The notes: generated by a model not told the origin, from the sequence alone. DNA of 64,000 bases from Platanthera guangdongensis (GCA_039583875.1 CM077165.1:78046757-78110756); one strand, 5' to 3'. Positions 20,769 to 33,512 are shown, counted from the stretch's first letter. A program made the numbers and translations.

Positions 20769-21132
20769 TTTGTTTTTTATTTTATTTTATTTTATTTTTA
20801 TTTTGATGATTAAAACAGGTGGACTTTAAACACTGGAGGCAATTGGTTATCATGTGATATGTTCTGTGCTGCCACAATACTCATTGTGATTCTCTGTTAC
20901 TCTAATTAGTTTAGTGACATCGTCTTATTGTGCCAACTCAAAACATAAAACAACAAAAACAACACGTCCTAATCTAAAACATTTTTACATAAAGGAGGAA
21001 GAAAGCAAAAGATACCCTAGTAAGCGTATCATGAAGTAAGATATACTATAGTTCGTTTAGAACTTACTTCACACGTATAATGGATGTTATGAGATATGCA
21101 TTTTAGGTATCCAAGTGCGAACCGGTGGAATG
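20769..21132. other. Non-coding AT-rich stretch (copy A)
   Basis: Begins with repeated TTTTATTTTA and holds no convincing ORF. It matches 57654-58017 of copy B closely up to GGTGGAATG, where the copia element is inserted. Confidence 0.8.
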
Positions 21133-22997
21133 TGAAAGACCTAGTGCCTAAACAACTAGAGGGGGGGGGTGAATAGGTGCACTTGATCTTTTTAACTTTT
21201 AAGGCAGAAACACTGAATTATTAGACCTGTTTATGCAATTCTTTACAGCAATTCAGCAAAAATAACACAGCAATCACACAAGCATACAATCACATAGAGC
21301 ACACAGGATTTATAGTGGTTCCCCAAGGTCTGGGTACATCCACTTTCCCCCTTCGCCTATCTAGTAGTGTACTAGATTCGGCCTAACTTCTCCACTACTT
21401 CTCATATCCACAGATCTTACAGCTCAGAACCCCAAATAAGTTCCTACAACTCAGGCACAAAGCCCTACCACTCAGTCTTCACCAAGACCTACACTCAGCC
21501 TTCAACAAGGCCTACACTCAGCCTTCAACCATGCCTACACTCAGAGAAATGTATCTTCTACACTCAGGCACAAAAGCCTTACCACTCAGCCTTATAAATA
21601 TAGGCTTACAACTCAGATCCCTTAGGATCCTACAGAAAATAAAGAGTACAAGGATTAATAACCAAAACTCTGATTGAGAAAGATGAGTTGACTGACTTCT
21701 TGATGAGTTCTTGAAAGAACTTTGCAGAGATCAACCACCCTTGGCTTTCTTCAAAGCTTCTTGAATTAGAACACAGTAGGGTTGTATCTCTATGCAGATA
21801 ATCTTCAATCAACTGCTGACTTGAGAATCAGATCTTAATCTTAAAATTTCTTAGCAACTTGGTTCAATAGCTGTCTTCTTAGAAGGAGCTTTCTCTCTCC
21901 AACTTCTTAGATCTTCACTTGAAGGTCTTCTTCTAGTTGTGTTTTTTTTCACTTCATTGATTGTTCTCTCTTTTTTTCGATTCATTTCTATTGAAGGAAT
22001 ATCCCTTTATATAAGCTTTCTTCATGGTGACCGGCTGATCCGGTTTCTAACGAACTTCTGACAGCTCTGACAGTAGCAGTTGACCGGTTGAAATGGCAGC
22101 TGTCAAGTGATCCAGTCACTTCTTGAAATCTCTGTCACTGTCTGAAAGTGTCGAGACAGATAGTCTTTATATGTCGACACAAATAGACCAAGTGTCGATA
22201 CTAGCCTTCATGGTGTCGACACCACTCCTTGTTGTTGAAATAGCTTCTCGACACTGCTTCTTCAGAATGTGTCGACACTGATCTTGTGTGTCGACACAAG
22301 TCCTTCTTCTTCAATACTTAGTTGATTTCTGCTAAGTGTCGACACAACTCCTTTGTGTCGACACATCTTCTTGTGTTGAAACTTTTGCTGAGTGTCGACA
22401 CATCTCCTTTATGTCGACACATGCCTTCTGTGTTGAGACTTTGCTGAGTGTCGACACATTCTTCATGTGTTGAAACTTTTGCTGAGTGTCGACACATCTC
22501 CTTTGTGTCGACACTTGTACTTAAACTCTGTTGAAGTTTGCTGAGTGTCGACACAGCCTCCTAGTGTCGACACTTGTACTTGAACTTTGTTGAAGTTTGC
22601 TGAGTGACGACACAGCCTCCTAGTGTCGACACTTTTGATGTCGACAAAGATCCTCTGGGTGTCTACACTGCTTCTAAGTGTCGAAAATGAGTCTTTAGAC
22701 ATTTCTTCATTGTGTGTCGACACTGCCTGTATGTGTCGACACTTTCCTTCTGGTGTCGACTCTGCCTTCCTGGTGTCGACACAATTACTCCAAGTGTCGA
22801 CACATCTTCTCTAGGTGTCGACACAAACCTTCTTAAGTGTCGACACTTTTCTTCTAGGTGTCGACACATGGACTTAAAAACTTTTCCTGCAAACCTGCAT
22901 AAATAAACTCAAAGCACATCAAATACACCTTGATGTATATCATTGAGTAGGGTGAGGCTTCTTCAAATCAGGTACATATATTCCAATGTACCCAACA
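21133..22997 (-). repeat. 3' LTR of the Sirevirus-like element
   Basis: 1865 bp, starting TGTTGGG and ending GTCTTTCA on the - strand. It contains the palindrome array (22148-22868), TATATAA (22007-22013), the 20-bp tandem repeat and a run of nine G near 21161-21170. The left flank GAATG would be one half of a TSD; the other half is in the gap. Confidence 0.92.
22148..22868. repeat. GTGTCGACAC palindrome array (3' LTR)
   Basis: Same array as 143-1012, reverse complemented, with many intact GTGTCGACAC copies. The stretches around 22520-22550 and 22577-22612 repeat almost exactly, showing that blocks of several palindromes also duplicate together. Confidence 0.93.
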
Positions 22998-23010
22998 ATC
23001 TCCCCCTATT
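22998..23010 (-). promoter_or_regulatory. Polypurine tract of the Sirevirus-like element
   Basis: AATAGGGGGAGAT on the - strand abuts the 3' LTR start TGTTGGG. The same tract with one change is at 62818-62830. Confidence 0.88.
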
Positions 23011-23273
23011 TGGAGAAGTCATAACCCTTAGTCAATGATATACACCATACATAACAAATATTTAGTATGATGTAAAACAGTAATATATGACAGGGTGAAT
23101 ACTTAAACATGCATGAACAGAACATGTATATATAATTAGCTCAGAACAATTAATGTAATAGATTTGAACCATGACACAATGTTCTTACAAATTCCAACAT
23201 TTTCATTGGTCAAAAGTTTACATAGAATTTTAATACAAATGATTACAATTTGTAAACTCAAGAAAATGCTATC

Positions 23274-26156
23274 CTATGGCTGCTCTGGTTCCTTGATTAC
23301 AATCCCCTTTCCAGATTGAATCTTTGCTTGAACTATAGCTTCAGTGTCATCAGTAGCAGTAGGCTTCTTCCCTTTTAGATCTTTCTTTTTCAGCTCTTCA
23401 GCCTTTATCTTCTGCCTTTCAAAATAGTGATAAGTCTTGGGGAAATACTTGCTAGGCTCCTGTGCATTAGGAGGTAGTTTTCCCAGTTTAGCCTTTCTTC
23501 TATATTGTACAATGGCCTCTTGCCTGTTCTCATGTTTTCTCCACTCCACGTCAGAGTACCACTTGCCTCTATCCAGGACATTGTCCTTAGCAGCCTTCCA
23601 AGCAGTCAAGATGATATTCCTGGATGTGGGGCTCCATTGTTCAAAATCTGGCCTGAGTTCAGCTTGCTCTCTGAACCTTTTCTTAGACAATTGAGCCTCT
23701 TGTTCTTTTAACAAAGCCTCTTGTTCTTTTACAAAGCCTCTTATTCTTTTAGTATTGCCGCTGGCACAGGCTAACTACTTTTCAAGAATGATATTCTGAT
23801 TACCCTCAGGAGGACTATACATAGATTGTATCTCTTGATGTATCATGTCAAAGTCTGGTGGAGGGTATATCACTTGAGCCACTTCAGCTTGCTCTCCTCC
23901 AAGGTATGCAGGATTGATTCCATACTCTGCAACATTGTAATCATTACATAAGGGTGGATATCCAAGGGTGGCTCTGATGGAGTTTGAAGTCCACTTGGCA
24001 TGATCAGAGCCTACCTTGACTAATACCTCTCCCCCTTTATGACTTCTCTCTCTATATGATCCCTCAGATCATCTTTCTGAAACCTGATCTGGGCATTCAG
24101 ATAGTTAACTCCTTCTTTATAAAAAGGTTTCAACCTTTGGAACTTTTCAGTTATGAGCTTTCTGTGAATCCTGAATGACAGAGTGAACTGCAAGTAGGCT
24201 CTCTTGGAGTTGCTTATCAAACCAGCTTTGGCAGCAGCACTGTGTGCAGTCTGGGCAGTTGCTATATTCTTCATTTCAGCGACTATGGCATTATGAGAAG
24301 TAGTTAGATTATCATTCATCCTTATCTGGTTTCCAGGACATATCCTTGCTTGACTTCTAGGTCATCAAGTTTTGTCTTTATTTTCTCTTGATGTGTAGCC
24401 AGATAAACCACTGCATTGCCTCCTTTATGGAAACAATCAGTCATTTCTTTCTTGTTGAGATTCACTTCAAATCTGATTGACTTGATGTCTTGTGCTAGAT
24501 CAAACTGAAGTGACTTATGGCCTTCATCCATATACTTTTCTAGATCTTGCCTTTGCTCATCTAGCTTGATCTGCAATGCTACCATCAGAGAACTATAATC
24601 AGTAGTGGTGGCAGGCTGTGGAGCAATTGTCTGTAGGGCTTTCTTATAGTTCTGGCTCATCTCTTGAAGACCTGGAACTTCCTCTTCTTGGCTCTTGCAG
24701 CCTCTTCATCCTCTGAAGCAGATGTGCTGACTATGTGTACTCTTTCCTTAGGACTAGGATGTGAATCCTTCTCAGTCCTTGTTAGCCCTTCAGCATCTCT
24801 TGGCTCCTCAGTCTCCTTGTTGCAGTTTCCTCTATAATTCCACATGCTCCCCCTCAATATTGATCTTCTCCCCCTCAGCAGCAGCTTTCTCTTTCTCCAA
24901 ATTAGTTTGTAGAAGATCAGGGAACATCTCTTCTAATGTGTATTCCTGTTGAGAATGAACTGGGGAATCTCTGATTCATCAACCACTTTATCAGCAACAG
25001 ATGTGTCCTCCATGACAACATCTTGTGGTTGAGGTTGTATCTGTGTTTGCTGATGAACATCAGGTAATGAATCAGTCAAAACTTCATCCTCAATAGTGAA
25101 ATCTAATTGATTATTTCAGTGATTACCTCTAGGATGGTTTGAGTAGCCCTTTCACTCTCTAGTGGAGTTGGCTCTTCCTCAAAGTAGAGGCTCCTCCTGG
25201 AGTGGATCCAGGTGAACTGGGCTAGCTGAGGGTAGCTTCCTTGCCTCTATGCATCTTCTTGTCTTGCTGGATACTGTCCAGCATCTCCAGTCTCTTCGTC
25301 ATCAGGAGTAAACACCACTTGCTCTTCAGAGCTGCTAGAGGATTCTTGAGCCACAATGACTGTCTTCTTCTTCTTCTTCTGAGTTGTGTCCTTTACTGGA
25401 GTTGGCATTTCTTTTGTCAATACTCTATCCCACCTAGAGAGAATTCTCAAATCCATTCTCCTCATGTGTTTATCTTGGAACCTGCAGCCTGGTTCATCAC
25501 TTCAGGTATACTACCAACTAAGTGTAAACTTAGAATTCTACCCAGATTGGGTTTCTTCATACTTTCTATTATCTTATCAAACATAACTGCAGACCAATTA
25601 GTATCAAGTTTGAAGATAATCCTTGTCATCAAATTGAACATCTGAGCTGAAATTCTATCAAGTCCTCCAGGCTTGCTCAGGATGACCTTGCCAACTATCT
25701 CAGATAAGAATTTCCCTTGTATTTCATTCCTTTCCTATTAAACACTGATCCAATTTTTAGGTTTGAATCCAATCCACACCATCTCAATGCCTCTCTAGTC
25801 TTAGAAGCAGATTCATCTTCTTCCTCTTTTGTTTTGGTAGTTGAAGTACCTTCCTTAGACTTTTCTGTGTGACCTTGACTTTGGTCCCATGAACTCTGGA
25901 TTAATCTTGAGACATAGTCGTCAAGTGAAGCTGCACTCAAAAATTCTAGGACCTCCTTCTTCCAGATCTTGATTGGTTCTGATACAAGGTATTCGAGTCC
26001 AGTTTCAGCAATTAGGGTTACCACACCTTTGATTTCGTGTTCCGCGTCATCAAAGGCATGTCGCATGAGTTCATATCCTTCATTAATGTTCTCTTCTAGC
26101 TTGGGGCCATTAGGGTTTGAAAAAAATTTGAATTTAGAGAAGAGAGATGTCGACAC
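23274..26156 (-). pseudogene. Extra 3' (env-like position) region of the Sirevirus-like element
   Basis: A chain of broken frames between RNase H and the 3' LTR: 25695-26156 (globular start, then KGMKYKGNSYLR), 24657-24857, 24322-24660, 24020-24319 and 23274-23714. The middle part is charged and likely coiled coil (KLDEQRQDLEKYMDEGHK); the end is very rich in Lys, Glu and Gln (KEQEAQLSKKRFREQ) and closes with KEPEQP. Sireviruses often carry an env-like gene here, but I see no convincing signal peptide or membrane segment, so an envelope role is not supported. A related frame occurs at 63094-63630. Confidence 0.6.
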
Positions 26157-26595
26157 ACAAGTTTGGTCTCAAAACTTGGTGAGCGTGTCGACAAACAATG
26201 GCGAAAACCTATTTATACCTTTCTAGAATCGAAGATGAAAAGGCGCGTCAAAATACTTAAATTGTGTCGACACTGTTGAAAAGTGTCGACACTTACTGCT
26301 AATATCTCGACAACTATGTGTCGACACAAGTATAGTCGACAGAATATATGTGTCGACACTTATATATATGTCGACACCACTCAGCTCGACACTTAGTCGA
26401 GACTATACTAGACTAATTCTATGTAAATCCTAAGTGTCGACACCACCTTGGATGTGTCGACACCTACACTGTATGTGTCGACAAAAATTCTCTGAGTGTC
26501 GACACAGACTTCCTAGATGTGTCGACACCATTTCTCTGAAATGTCGACACCACTTCTATGTGTCGACACAGACAACTCTGTGTGTCGACACCATT
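26147..26595. repeat. Second GTGTCGACAC palindrome cluster, between pol and the extra region
   Basis: About 14 copies of GTGTCGACAC or one-base variants, for example at about 26264, 26282, 26317, 26350 and 26433. It is the same palindrome as in the LTR but in the internal region, between the end of RNase H and the next frame. No ORF here is credible. Confidence 0.92.
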
Positions 26596-26639
26596 TTACT
26601 TAGCCAATTTTTGTAAACTATTCTAAGTTTATCATCCCT

Positions 26640-29600
26640 AATTCAATTTTAAATTTATTGAATTTGGTTTCATCTAAGGGCATAGTATACATATCAGCTA
26701 GCTGATTATCTGTATTTATATACTCTAGTGAAATATCTCCTTTTTCCTCATGTTCTCTTAGAAAATGGTTTTTATTTCTATGTGCTTAGTCCTACTATGA
26801 GAGACAGGATTATTTGCAATAGAAATAACACTTGTAGAATGACAAAATAAAGGTGTTCTACTTACTTGAATACCATAATCTTCTAGCTGGTGTTGTATCC
26901 ATAGTAGTTGTGCACAGCAGCTTCCTGCAGCAACATACTCTGACTCAGCTGTGGAGATAGCCACACTGGTTTGCTTCTTGCTACTCCATGACACCAGCCT
27001 CCACCTAGAAATTGACAGGTACCTGTTGTACTTTTCCTATCTTCCTTGCAGCCTGCAAAATCTGCATCTGAATAACCTGTCAGTTCAAACTCTCCATTCC
27101 TAGGGTACCAAAGGCCTAGATAAGGAGTGCCCTTAAGATATCTCAAAATTCTTTTGACTGCTGTCAAATGAGATTCTTTAGGGCAAGCTTGGTACCTAGC
27201 ACAGACATTGTAGCATACATGATATCTGGTCTACTTGCAGTCAAATATAGCAGGGAGCCAACTATCCCTCTATACAAAGTTTCATCTACAGGTTTCCCGA
27301 CATCATCTTTGCTTAGAGACATTGTTGACCCCATAGGAGTTTTCATGGTAGTGGATGATTCCATACCATACTTCCTTATCAATTCTAGGGTGAACTTAGA
27401 CTGGCATATGGATAAACCATCCTCGGTCTGTCTAACTTTGAGACCCAAGAAAACATAAGTTCCCCCATACTGCTCATTTCAAATTGTCATTGCATTAGTT
27501 TTACAAACTTTCTGTAAAGACTACTTTCTGTAGACCCAAATATGATGCCATCTACATATATTTGGACTAAGATAATCTTGCCTCTGGATTCCCTAAGGAA
27601 TAGAGTCTTGTCTATTTTCCCCCTTGTGAATTTTTCTCAATGAGGAAACTAGACAGGGTTTCATACCAAGCCCTAGGGGCTTGTTTTAACCCATACAAAG
27701 CCTTCCTAAGTCTATAAACATAATTAGGGTAGTAGAATCAACAAAACCTGATGGTTGTTCTACATAGACTTCTTCCTTCAGATTTCCATTCAGAAAAGCT
27801 GACTTAACATCCATTTGCTATACCTTGAACCCTTGAAATGTCGCATAGGCAAGGAACATCCTTATTGCTTCCAGTCTTTACTACTGGAGCAAAGGTCTGA
27901 TCAAAATCAATACCTTCTTCCTCCCTATATCCTTTTGCAACAAGTCTAGCTTTGTTCTTTATAATTACTCCCATTTTCATCCAACTTGTTCCTAAAGATC
28001 CACTTAGTTCCTATAATGTTGTGTCTTTTGGTTTAGGAACTAGCTCCCAAACTTTGCATCTTTGAACTGGTTCAGCTCCTCTTGCATTGCGTCAATCCAA
28101 TGAGGGTTTAGGATTGCTTCTTCAAAATTTCTTTGGCTCTACTTGGGATAGAAAGCTGGAGTAGAGAACTGAACTTAGATTCCTGCTCTTGTTTGTACCC
28201 TTGACTGAGATCTCCAATAATCTGATTGGCTGGATGATCTTTTAAATGCCTATTTGCTGGAGGCAGCCTGTCTTCTGGTTGTACACCTTCAGCTTCTTCA
28301 TTTCAACAGTCCTCTTGGTCCTCTTCAACAACAGGAGTATCTTGTACTCCCCCTGGACAGCAGCCACTATCATCTACTTGCTGACTTGCAGTAGGACCTT
28401 CTTAATAGTAAGCTTGTCCTTCTTCTCAGTCACACCTATGGAGCTGCAAACACTTCTAGGCAATTCATTGTTAAAGAGTCTAGCTTCATCAAAAACTACA
28501 TGAACAGACTCTTCTACAACTTGAGTAGTCAAGTTGTAGACCCTATAAGCTTACTGTTGTTGTTGTACCCAACAAAGATCCCTCTTGGGATTTGACAGCA
28601 AACTTGGTTAAATAAGACTTACCATTGTTATGTATATTGCTTTACAACCAAAGATCCTGAAAGATAGGATAGATTTGATTTTCTGCCCTTCACAATCTCA
28701 TAGGAGGTCTTCTTGTGGCTCTTGGTGATAGTAGCCTTATTGATCACATGACATGCAGTATTAACTGCCTCAGCCAAAAAATATCTGGGAGAGATGTGTC
28801 ACTCAATAGGGTTCTACCAGCTCTATCAAGGTTCTATTTTTCCTTTCAGCAAAACCATTTTGCTGAGGTGTTCTTGGTGAGGAAAATTCCTGAAAATATC
28901 CCAAACTCTTCACATAACTTTGTCATACTATCAGACTGGAATTCAGTACCATGGTCACTTCTTATTTTGATACTGTACTGTCTAAGCATTCTGAATTTGT
29001 TTGACAAAACTATAAAGATACTAGGGAGATTCAAATTTTTGCTTAGGAGAATACCCAGGAAAACCTTGAATAATCCATTACAACCACAAATGTGTAGACC
29101 TTCCTACCTAGGTGTGAACTGGTATAGGACCAAAAAGATCCATATGCAAGAGGTATAGGCACCTCACATCATCTTTGTTCTCAATGCTATTAAGGGTGGA
29201 TCTGGTATGCTTGCCTTTCTGACAAGCTGAGCATATCCAACCTTTATGCACTAAACTGAGGACCATTCCTCACTAACTCTTTGCTAAAGAGTTGACCATT
29301 ATCTTATAGTTAAGATGAGCCAGCCTCTTGTGCCATTTAACACAATGTGAGATTTTCTCATCAACTACAAGACAAACATGAGAACCAATGTTCTCACACA
29401 TAATGTCTAGACAATAGACATTTTTCTTCCTATATCCTGTCAGAATGATCTTTTGATCACTTGATCTACTGATATGATAACCATCCTAGACAAATGAGAT
29501 GTCATATACTAAATCACTCAGCTGACTTATGCTAATGAGGTTATGTTTCAAACCCTTTACAAAAGCCACTTGATTAATTGTAATTAGGTTGCTAGAAATG

Positions 29601-29767
29601 TTACCAAAGCCTTTGATGATTCCTTTTTCTGAACCACCAAAGGTAAACTTAGGACCATCCTTGATTGGTGTATAGTCCTTCAGCAATCCCCTAGTTCCAG
29701 TCATGTTCCTGGAACATCCACTGTCCAAGTACCATATTGGGCCATGGCCACTTGGACTCACCTGCAA
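26640..29767 (-). pseudogene. Copia pol: protease, integrase, RT and RNase H, broken
   Basis: Polyprotein of the Sirevirus-like element. Protease motif WYLDSGCSRNMTG has its DSG at 29717-29725. Integrase DHGTEF is at 28939-28956. The RT catalytic box reads YVDG rather than YVDD at 27547-27558. RT connection (ETLYRGIVGSLLYLTASRPD) lies at 27230-27300 and RNase H (YSDADFAG, then STAESEYVAAGS) at 26900-27080. Numerous frameshifts and stops interrupt it, especially 27450-28850. The order protease-integrase-RT-RNase H identifies Ty1/copia. Confidence 0.88.
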
Positions 29768-31765
29768 AACAGATTACTTAACCTTAGACCCAAATAATTC
29801 TTGGGTCCTTGGTGCAAGTTAGTCTGACTCTTAACAAGACTACCTGTAGCTCTTCTAGCAGGTAGTTTGCTAATCTCCTTGACACTAGAATTGTGCCAAC
29901 AATCTATGACAAAGTGGCCTACCTTGCCACAACACACAGCACTCAAATCTGTTGTACCTTTGTTTATGTACAACCCTGGCTGTTTTAACTACAGCAGACT
30001 TCTTATTGAGTACTGGGGCTTTGCCCTTAGACTTGGACTTAACTGTCCTGGCAGGTTTGTAAACCCCAATCCAGTCTTACCCTTTTGAGGAATGAACTCA
30101 TCTATCAAAGGTAAAACTGATTTTGGTTTAGAAAACTTGCTACAATATCTCTCTCCTTCCGAAGACTAATCTCCAGATTTCTAATTTGATCATTTTAAAT
30201 GTAATAGTCCCATCTGAATAACTGTATATTCTTCAGTCTGGCTATTTCATTTAATTTCTGATCTAATAACTTGTCAAAATCTGTTGCATCCACTTTAAGA
30301 CTAGCAATCTCCTTAGCCTGAGTCTTGGCCAAGAGTTTGCTTTTCTTCAAAGCCTGCAACAATACTCTATATTCATCAATTAACTGATGAATGTCTCCTT
30401 CAGATTCAGATCCACTCACATCACTTGATGCTAATGTATCTGAATCTGACTCAGTACTAGAAATTGAACTTGAAGAACAATTTTGTACCTGACTAGGTCC
30501 AGGCTAATCCTGGATTTTGTCTCCTTCTGATAAGGCCATCAGTACCTTGTACTGAATGTCCACATGCATCATAAATTGAGTTCATTAGCTGCATGAACTC
30601 ATTTTCTTCTACTTCAGCAAACAAGCCAATATAGGCTTCAGCTTCTGAATCTGTTCTGAAGATGACATATCAGTCAGACTTTTATCCTTCTTAGCAACAA
30701 AGGACCTTTCCTTTTGCCCTTAAATTGAGTCTTCTTCTTGTCAGTGGACTCTATCCTCTTTTCTGGACAATCAGCTACTACATGTCCTTGTTTATTGCAA
30801 CAATAACAGACTATTTTTGAGGATGTAGTTTTTACTAGACTTGGAATTTCTCCTGTCATTCCTTGATGACTTCCTATTCTGATAATAGTCATCTTTTGTC
30901 TGTGAAGTGGATGGCTTGGACCTCTATTGCTTCTTCTTTAGAACTTCTGAAGTGCCTAGTAAATGCATCAAAATCTTCATCACTTTCACTGCTTTCTGAC
31001 TTCTTTCTATCTGAATTATCTGTCTTAGCCTCAGCAACTTTTTGAGGTGGAGATGGAGACTTACTTTTATATTTCCTAGTGGCGTCAGTCTTGAAGGCCA
31101 CAGCTCTTTCTTTGTGCTCCACTCTTGTAGTCTTTCTTCCTCCTTTCTAACCATTAACTACATCTCATAAGATAACAGTTTTCCAAACAAAGTTGGAGGA
31201 GGAATGTCTGCTAATTTGGTCATTTCCCTTATGGCACAGATCTTGGTGTCCCAGTCCTTGTCAGGGATCTCAAGAACTTATCATTCAATTCATAATTGCT
31301 AAACTCTCTTCCATAGGACATCAATTCATTGACTATCCTATAGAATTTCTTGTAGCATTCAGTTATGCTATCAGACCTGCCTTGTCTAAAGCTTTCATAC
31401 TCTTGATTTAATAAAGACTTCCTGTCTTGTCTTACCTCTTCTGATCCCTCCATATAGACTATCAGTGTGTCCCACATTTCTTTTGATGTTTTACAAGAAT
31501 CAGATTCTGAATGTGGCATCATCAATTGCACTTACAATAATATTCTGGCCCTCTTATCCATAGTGGCTAGAATTATTTCATCCTTAGTCATTTCTGAATA
31601 GTCTTTTGGAGTTCTCTGATTTGCATCCAGAGAAGATACTTTCATTGGCATATATGGCCCTTCTTTAACTGTAATGTATATTCTTGGGTCAGAGGCTTCC
31701 ATAAAAAGTCTAACCCTTTCTTTCCAAATGCCAAAGATCTCCTTTCTGCAGATTGGCAATTTCAT
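29758..31765 (-). pseudogene. Copia gag with CCHC knuckle and coiled coil, broken
   Basis: Nucleocapsid protein. The UBN2-type core spans 31229-31765 (KEMWDTLIVYMEG, RSDSITECYKKF). A CCHC knuckle, CYCCNKQGHVVADC, is at 30767-30808. A heptad-rich segment (LLAKTQAKEIASLK) lies at 30200-30420, and a second, incomplete knuckle (CCGKVGHFVIDC, first Cys missing) at about 29890-29930 leads to the protease. Stops and frameshifts separate these pieces. A coiled coil after the knuckle is reported for Sirevirus Gag proteins. Confidence 0.82.
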
Positions 31766-31871
31766 GGATCCTAGCTCTTTGTGATTCTCAGTTGAACCCG
31801 TTTTCTTGATTCTTGATTATACTGATTCTGCCTCAGGATCTTTACTCAGACTATTATGTCCTTTTTGAGGA

Positions 31872-31888
31872 ACCTCCCACTGATACCA
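31872..31888 (-). promoter_or_regulatory. Primer-binding site of the Sirevirus-like element
   Basis: TGGTATCAGTGGGAGG on the - strand, two bases after the LTR end. The first nine bases match the initiator-Met tRNA site; the rest departs from the usual AGAGC. Confidence 0.82.
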
Positions 31889-31890
31889 CT

Positions 31891-32900
31891 TGAAAGACCT
31901 AGTGCCTAAACACCTAGAGGGGGGGGGGGGTGAATAGGTGTACTTGATCTTTTTAACTTTTAAGGCAGAAACACTGAATTATTACCTGTTTATGCATTCT
32001 TTAGAGTAATTCAGCACAATAACACAGTAATCACACAAGCATACAATCATAGAGAGCACACAGGATTATAGTGGTTCCCCAAGGTCTGGGTACATCCACT
32101 TTCCCCCTTCGCCTATCTAGTAGTGTACTAGATTCGGCCTAACTTCTCCATTACTTCTCAGATCCACAGATCTTACAGCTCAGAACCCCAAATAGGTTCA
32201 TACAACTCAGAGTGATTCCACTCCTACAACTCAGGCACAAAGCCTACCACTCAGTCTTCACCAAAACCTACACTCAGCCTTCAACAAGGCCTACACTCAG
32301 CCTTCAACAAGGCCTACACTCAGAGAAATGTATCTCCTACACTCAGGCACAAAAGCCATACCATGCAGCCTTTATAATATAGGCTTACAACTCAATCCAT
32401 TAGGATCCTACAGAAAATAAAGAGTACAAGGATTAATAACCAAACTCTGATTGAGAAAGATGAGTTGACTGGCTTCTTGATGAGTTCTTGAAAGAACTTT
32501 GCAGAGATCAACCTCCTTGGCTTTCTTCAAAGCTTCTTGAATTAGAACACAGTAGGGTTTGTATCTCTATGCAGATGATCTTCAATCAACTGCTGACTTG
32601 AGAATCAGATCTCAATCTGAACTTTCTTAGCAGCCTGGTTCAATAGCTGTCTTCTTAGAAGGAGCTTCTCTCTCCAACTTCTTAGATCTTCACTTGAAGG
32701 TATTCTTCTTTGTGGTTGTGTTGTTTTTCACTTCATTGATTGCTCTCTCTCTTTTTTCGATTCATTTCTGTTGAAGGAATAAGCCTTTATATAAGCTTTC
32801 TTCATGGTGACCGGCTGATCCAGTTTCTACGAACTTCTGACAGCTTTGACAGTAGCAGTTGACCCACGTTGAGTGACAGCTGTTCAATCATCCATCACTT
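31891..32900 (-). repeat. 5' LTR of the Sirevirus-like element, truncated by the gap
   Basis: Matches the 3' LTR from its end through the 20-bp repeat and the TATA region, then diverges slightly (CCCACGTTGAGTG near 32862) just before the Ns. The palindrome array that should follow falls in the gap, which is a likely reason the assembly broke here. Confidence 0.88.
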
Positions 32901-33400
32901 NNNNNNNNNNNNNNNNNNNNNNNNNNNNNNNNNNNNNNNNNNNNNNNNNNNNNNNNNNNNNNNNNNNNNNNNNNNNNNNNNNNNNNNNNNNNNNNNNNNN
33001 NNNNNNNNNNNNNNNNNNNNNNNNNNNNNNNNNNNNNNNNNNNNNNNNNNNNNNNNNNNNNNNNNNNNNNNNNNNNNNNNNNNNNNNNNNNNNNNNNNNN
33101 NNNNNNNNNNNNNNNNNNNNNNNNNNNNNNNNNNNNNNNNNNNNNNNNNNNNNNNNNNNNNNNNNNNNNNNNNNNNNNNNNNNNNNNNNNNNNNNNNNNN
33201 NNNNNNNNNNNNNNNNNNNNNNNNNNNNNNNNNNNNNNNNNNNNNNNNNNNNNNNNNNNNNNNNNNNNNNNNNNNNNNNNNNNNNNNNNNNNNNNNNNNN
33301 NNNNNNNNNNNNNNNNNNNNNNNNNNNNNNNNNNNNNNNNNNNNNNNNNNNNNNNNNNNNNNNNNNNNNNNNNNNNNNNNNNNNNNNNNNNNNNNNNNNN
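32901..33400. other. Assembly gap (500 N)
   Basis: Exactly 500 ambiguous bases, a conventional placeholder rather than a measured length. It hides the outer end of the copia 5' LTR and most of the gypsy-3 5' LTR. ORFs spanning it are meaningless. Confidence 0.99.
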
Positions 33401-33512
33401 TTAATGGTATGTTTATTCATTTAGTCCCCTCCGACCCCCTGGTATACCATCGGGTTCCAGCTGGACCTTCTGTTATATGCCATGCGACGGATGGGGGTGT
33501 AGGGGTGGTACA
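33401..33512 (+). repeat. gypsy-3 5' LTR, last 112 bp
   Basis: Matches the end of the 3' LTR (for example TATGCCATGCGACGG) but its final bases are rearranged to GGTGTAGGGGTGGTACA before the primer site. Confidence 0.8.

Larger units (their letters stand above)
21133..32900 (-). mobile_element. Sirevirus-like Ty1/copia element, nearly complete, 5' LTR cut by gap
   Basis: Order on the - strand: 5' LTR (31891 into the gap), primer site, gag with zinc knuckle and coiled coil, protease, integrase, RT, RNase H, a palindrome-rich spacer, an extra frame region, polypurine tract, 3' LTR. The internal region is 8.9 kb. The RT/RNase H after integrase order is copia; the long extra region after pol and the AGGGGGAGAT tract next to the LTR fit Sireviruses (SIRE/Maximus type). 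All coding regions are frame-broken. Confidence 0.88.

Noticed and set aside
25241..25645. 134-codon hydrophobic + strand ORF that looks like a membrane protein
   Set aside because: It is the complement of the Lys/Glu-rich extra region on the other strand, which yields Leu/Ser/Phe-rich antisense frames.
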